Below, in pieces: positions 62,358 to 64,000 of a stretch of 64,000 nucleotides of DNA. Position 1 is the stretch's first letter, and the number at the start of each line of letters is the position of its first letter. The translations under genes were made by a program, and so were the position numbers. The stretch is from Gari tellinella (Eukaryota; Mollusca; Bivalvia; Cardiida; Psammobiidae): NCBI GenBank assembly GCA_922989275.2, contig OV277862.1, positions 40,573,786 through 40,637,785 of the forward strand, written 5' to 3'. The notes under the pieces are model-generated. The model saw nothing but the letters and a program-made list of their open reading frames with translations. It ran no database searches and was not told the DNA's origin.

Positions 62358-63355
62358 ATTTATGGCAAGTATCAAGTAAATCAGATTGAAAGTGAAGGAG
62401 TTCGCCGTACAAGATTTTGCCTGCCAATTTCAAGACCAATTTCAAGGCCAAAGGTCAAGGTCACAGAGATTTGAAATGTGTGTCTTGCACATCTACTACT
62501 CCTGAGTAACATTTATGCAAAGTATCAAGTGAATCAGATTGAAAGTGAAGGAGGAGTTGAAAGTACAAGATTTTGCCTGCCAATTTCAAGACCAAATTTA
62601 AGGCCAAAGGTCAAGGTCACAGAGACCTGAAATTTGTGTCTTGCACATCTAGTACACCTGAGTAACATTTATGCCAAGTATCAAATGAATCGGGTTGAAA
62701 CTAAAAGAGGAGTTGAAAGTACAAGACTTTGCCTACCAATTTCAAGACCAATTTCAAGGCTAAAGGTCAAGGTCACAGAGACCTGAAAATTGTGTCTTGC
62801 ACATCTACTACACCTGAGTAACATCTATGCAAAGTATCAAATGAATCGGGTTGAAACTGAAGGAGGAGTTGAAAGTACAAGATTTTGCCTGCCAATTTCA
62901 AGACCAAATTTAAGGCCAAAGGTCAAGGTCACAGAAACCTGAAATTTGTGTCTTGCACATCTAGTACACCTAAGTAACATTTATGCCAAGTATCAAATGA
63001 ATCGGGTTGAAACTGAAAGAGGAGTTGAAAGTACAAGATTTTGCCTACCAATTTCAAGACCAATTTCAAGGCCAAAGGTCAAGGTCAAGGTCACAGAGAC
63101 CTGAAATGTGTGTCTTGCACATCTACTACACCTGAGTAACATCTATGCCAAGTATCAAATGAATCGGGTTGAAACTGAAGGAGGAGTTGAAAGTACAAGA
63201 TATTGCCTACCAATTTCAATACTAATTTCAAGGCCAAAGGTCAAGGTCAAGGTCACAGAGACCTGAAATTTGTGTCTTGCACATATACTACACCTGAGTA
63301 ACATTTATGCCTAAAATCAAATTAATCGGGTTGAAATTGAAGGAGGAGTTGAAAG
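62358..63355 (+). repeat. about 157-bp tandem core, six full units plus a part
   Basis: Units begin near 62358, 62512, 62668, 62825, 62982, 63144 and 63301 (ATTTATGCCAAGTATCAAAT). Each of the six full units contains CCAAAGGTCAAGGTCACAGA; the fifth and sixth have one extra AAGGTC. Units are about 90% alike by eye. Confidence 0.92.
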
Positions 63356-63361
63356 TACAAG

Positions 63362-63435
63362 ATTTTGCAGACAGACCGACGGCCAACCGACTGACGGCCA
63401 ACCGACGGCCAACCAACCAACCGACCGACCGACAG
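63362..63435. repeat. CCGA/GGCCAAC simple-sequence tract
   Basis: GACAGACCGACGGCCAACCG with repeats, then (CCGA)n; part of the element above. Confidence 0.85.
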
Positions 63436-63493
63436 GCTGATTCCAGTATACCCCCCTCAAACTCTGTTTGTGGGGGTATAATTAGGTGTTAAC

Positions 63494-63521
63494 AGGGTGT
63501 ATTTATGGAGTAATGGGTTAA
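63494..63521 (+). mobile_element. family A right terminal stub
   Basis: AGGGTGTATTTATGGAGTAA and TGGGTTAA only. Confidence 0.6.
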
Positions 63522-63605
63522 ATTGAAAGTGAGCAGGATTAATGTAAGACAAAAAGTAAGTTTCTATAAGTTGGAACATTCTGCTTTATTTGTTTTTATT
63601 TTGCT

Positions 63606-63767
63606 TTAACTCTTTACTCCATAGCCTGCTTTTAGTAATTATGGGGGACCATATAAAGCAGGCTAAAAGTACAGCAGAATGTGTCTTTTAATTAAGTGGA
63701 ACTATTTTCTTCAGTGGAGGGGTAAATTAAAGGTGTTTTAAGGTGTATCTATGGTGTTAAAGGTTAA
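63606..63767 (+). mobile_element. family A MITE, core half and tail middle lost
   Basis: TTAACTCTTTACTCCATAGC to CTATGGTGTTAAAGGTTAA; only the left beta arm remains (GGCTAAAAGTACAGCAGAAT). Confidence 0.77.
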
Positions 63768-63965
63768 AGACATGCGGCCGCTGTATGATATAAGAAGCTG
63801 TGTAAAGCTTTACAGGATCTAATTTTAGACTCATTAAAACCTTATTGCCTTGTCTGTTGGCAGTGAACTATTAATAATTCTCTCAGTTCAAATTACTCTT
63901 ACAGGTAAGCAATACGCAACACAACTACCTACTGCATCAGTTCTGGGATAGTGATTCTGAAGATA

Positions 63966-64000
63966 CAGTAATACCTCTCTTTAACCATTGTGTTAGAACC
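63966..64000 (+). mobile_element. family E MITE left end at the window edge
   Basis: TA then CAGTAATACCTCTCTTTAAC, CATTGTGTTA; the rest lies outside the window. Confidence 0.6.

Larger units (their letters stand above)
62261..63482 (+). mobile_element. pearl/Helentron-like non-autonomous element
   Basis: AATACCCCCACTATGCAG at left. At right is a terminal hairpin, AGTATACCCCCCTCAAACTC followed by TGTTTGTGGGGGTATAAT. Between them is a tandem core (62358-63355), then a CCGACCGACCGACAGG simple-sequence tract. This plan (unique head, about 160-bp core repeats, short tract, 3' hairpin) is that of bivalve pearl-type and Helentron-derived elements. Not coding. Confidence 0.65.

Noticed and set aside
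222..63767. CRISPR-like repeat arrays or a bacterial system
   Set aside because: The repeats are dispersed inverted palindromes with transposon ends, not direct repeats with regular spacers; the splice sites and SINE show eukaryotic DNA.

Overview
The window is animal nuclear DNA, most likely from a bivalve mollusc. The reasons are the AT-rich sequence, short exons with GT-AG introns separated by very long introns, a Meta-type tRNA-derived SINE, interspersed repeats beginning CAAGAGGGCC and ending CAGGTGAGCTAAAAAG, an element with about 157-bp core tandem repeats like those of bivalve pearl-type elements, and an extreme density of short palindromic transposons. The species cannot be fixed from this sequence; a heterodont bivalve is my best guess.

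One real gene is supported. The minus strand carries the first four coding exons of a potassium-chloride cotransporter (SLC12A4-7/KCC type): 38961-38823, 11220-11144, 8053-7946 and 6337-6194. All four join in frame through consensus splice sites and give 156 residues, from the start methionine through the cytosolic N-terminus and transmembrane helix 1 into helix 2. The remaining exons must lie to the left of position 1. Intron 1 is 27.6 kb. The window to the right of about 39 kb is upstream flank in which I recognise no gene.

Nearly all the rest is transposon-derived. I sorted the repeats into families by their ends. A, B, C, F, J, L, M and N end in TTAACYC and use TTAA target sites (piggyBac-like MITEs). 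D ends in CAGGGCTCC and has 6-bp target duplications in the clean copies (hAT-like). E, G, K and two 1.1-1.2 kb elements have TA-flanked CAGT..ACTG ends (Tc1/mariner-pogo-like). H ends in CAGTGCTCCCTC. I is the CAAGAGGGCC repeat. Most short families carry a 60-90 bp near-perfect palindrome at the centre. The same two palindrome types recur inside families whose ends are unrelated: core alpha, AAACAGTNTRGATCC followed by GATCAGA or GATGAGA; and core beta, TTAAAGCAGG followed by AAAGTAAAGCAGAA. Copies are nested, often chained end to end through one shared TTAA, and some are very young: five 214-bp copies of family C include two that read as identical.

Region by region: 1-6.2 kb, intron 4 with families A, B, F and I. 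6.2-11.2 kb, exons 4-2 with MITEs between them. 11.2-38.8 kb, intron 1 with all families, long foldback elements at 14.8, 15.5, 29.9, 36.1 and 38.3 kb, two pogo-like elements at 30 and 34 kb, and a 0.96-kb hAT-like element at 21 kb. 38.8-39.1 kb, exon 1 and a possible promoter. 39.1-64 kb, upstream flank with further MITEs, a SINE at 45.5 kb, a foldback at 46.8 kb, an unusual element built of AAGTGCATT-type words at 49.7 kb, and a pearl/Helentron-like element at 62.3-63.5 kb. All repeat boundaries were read by eye and should be taken as good to a few bases.
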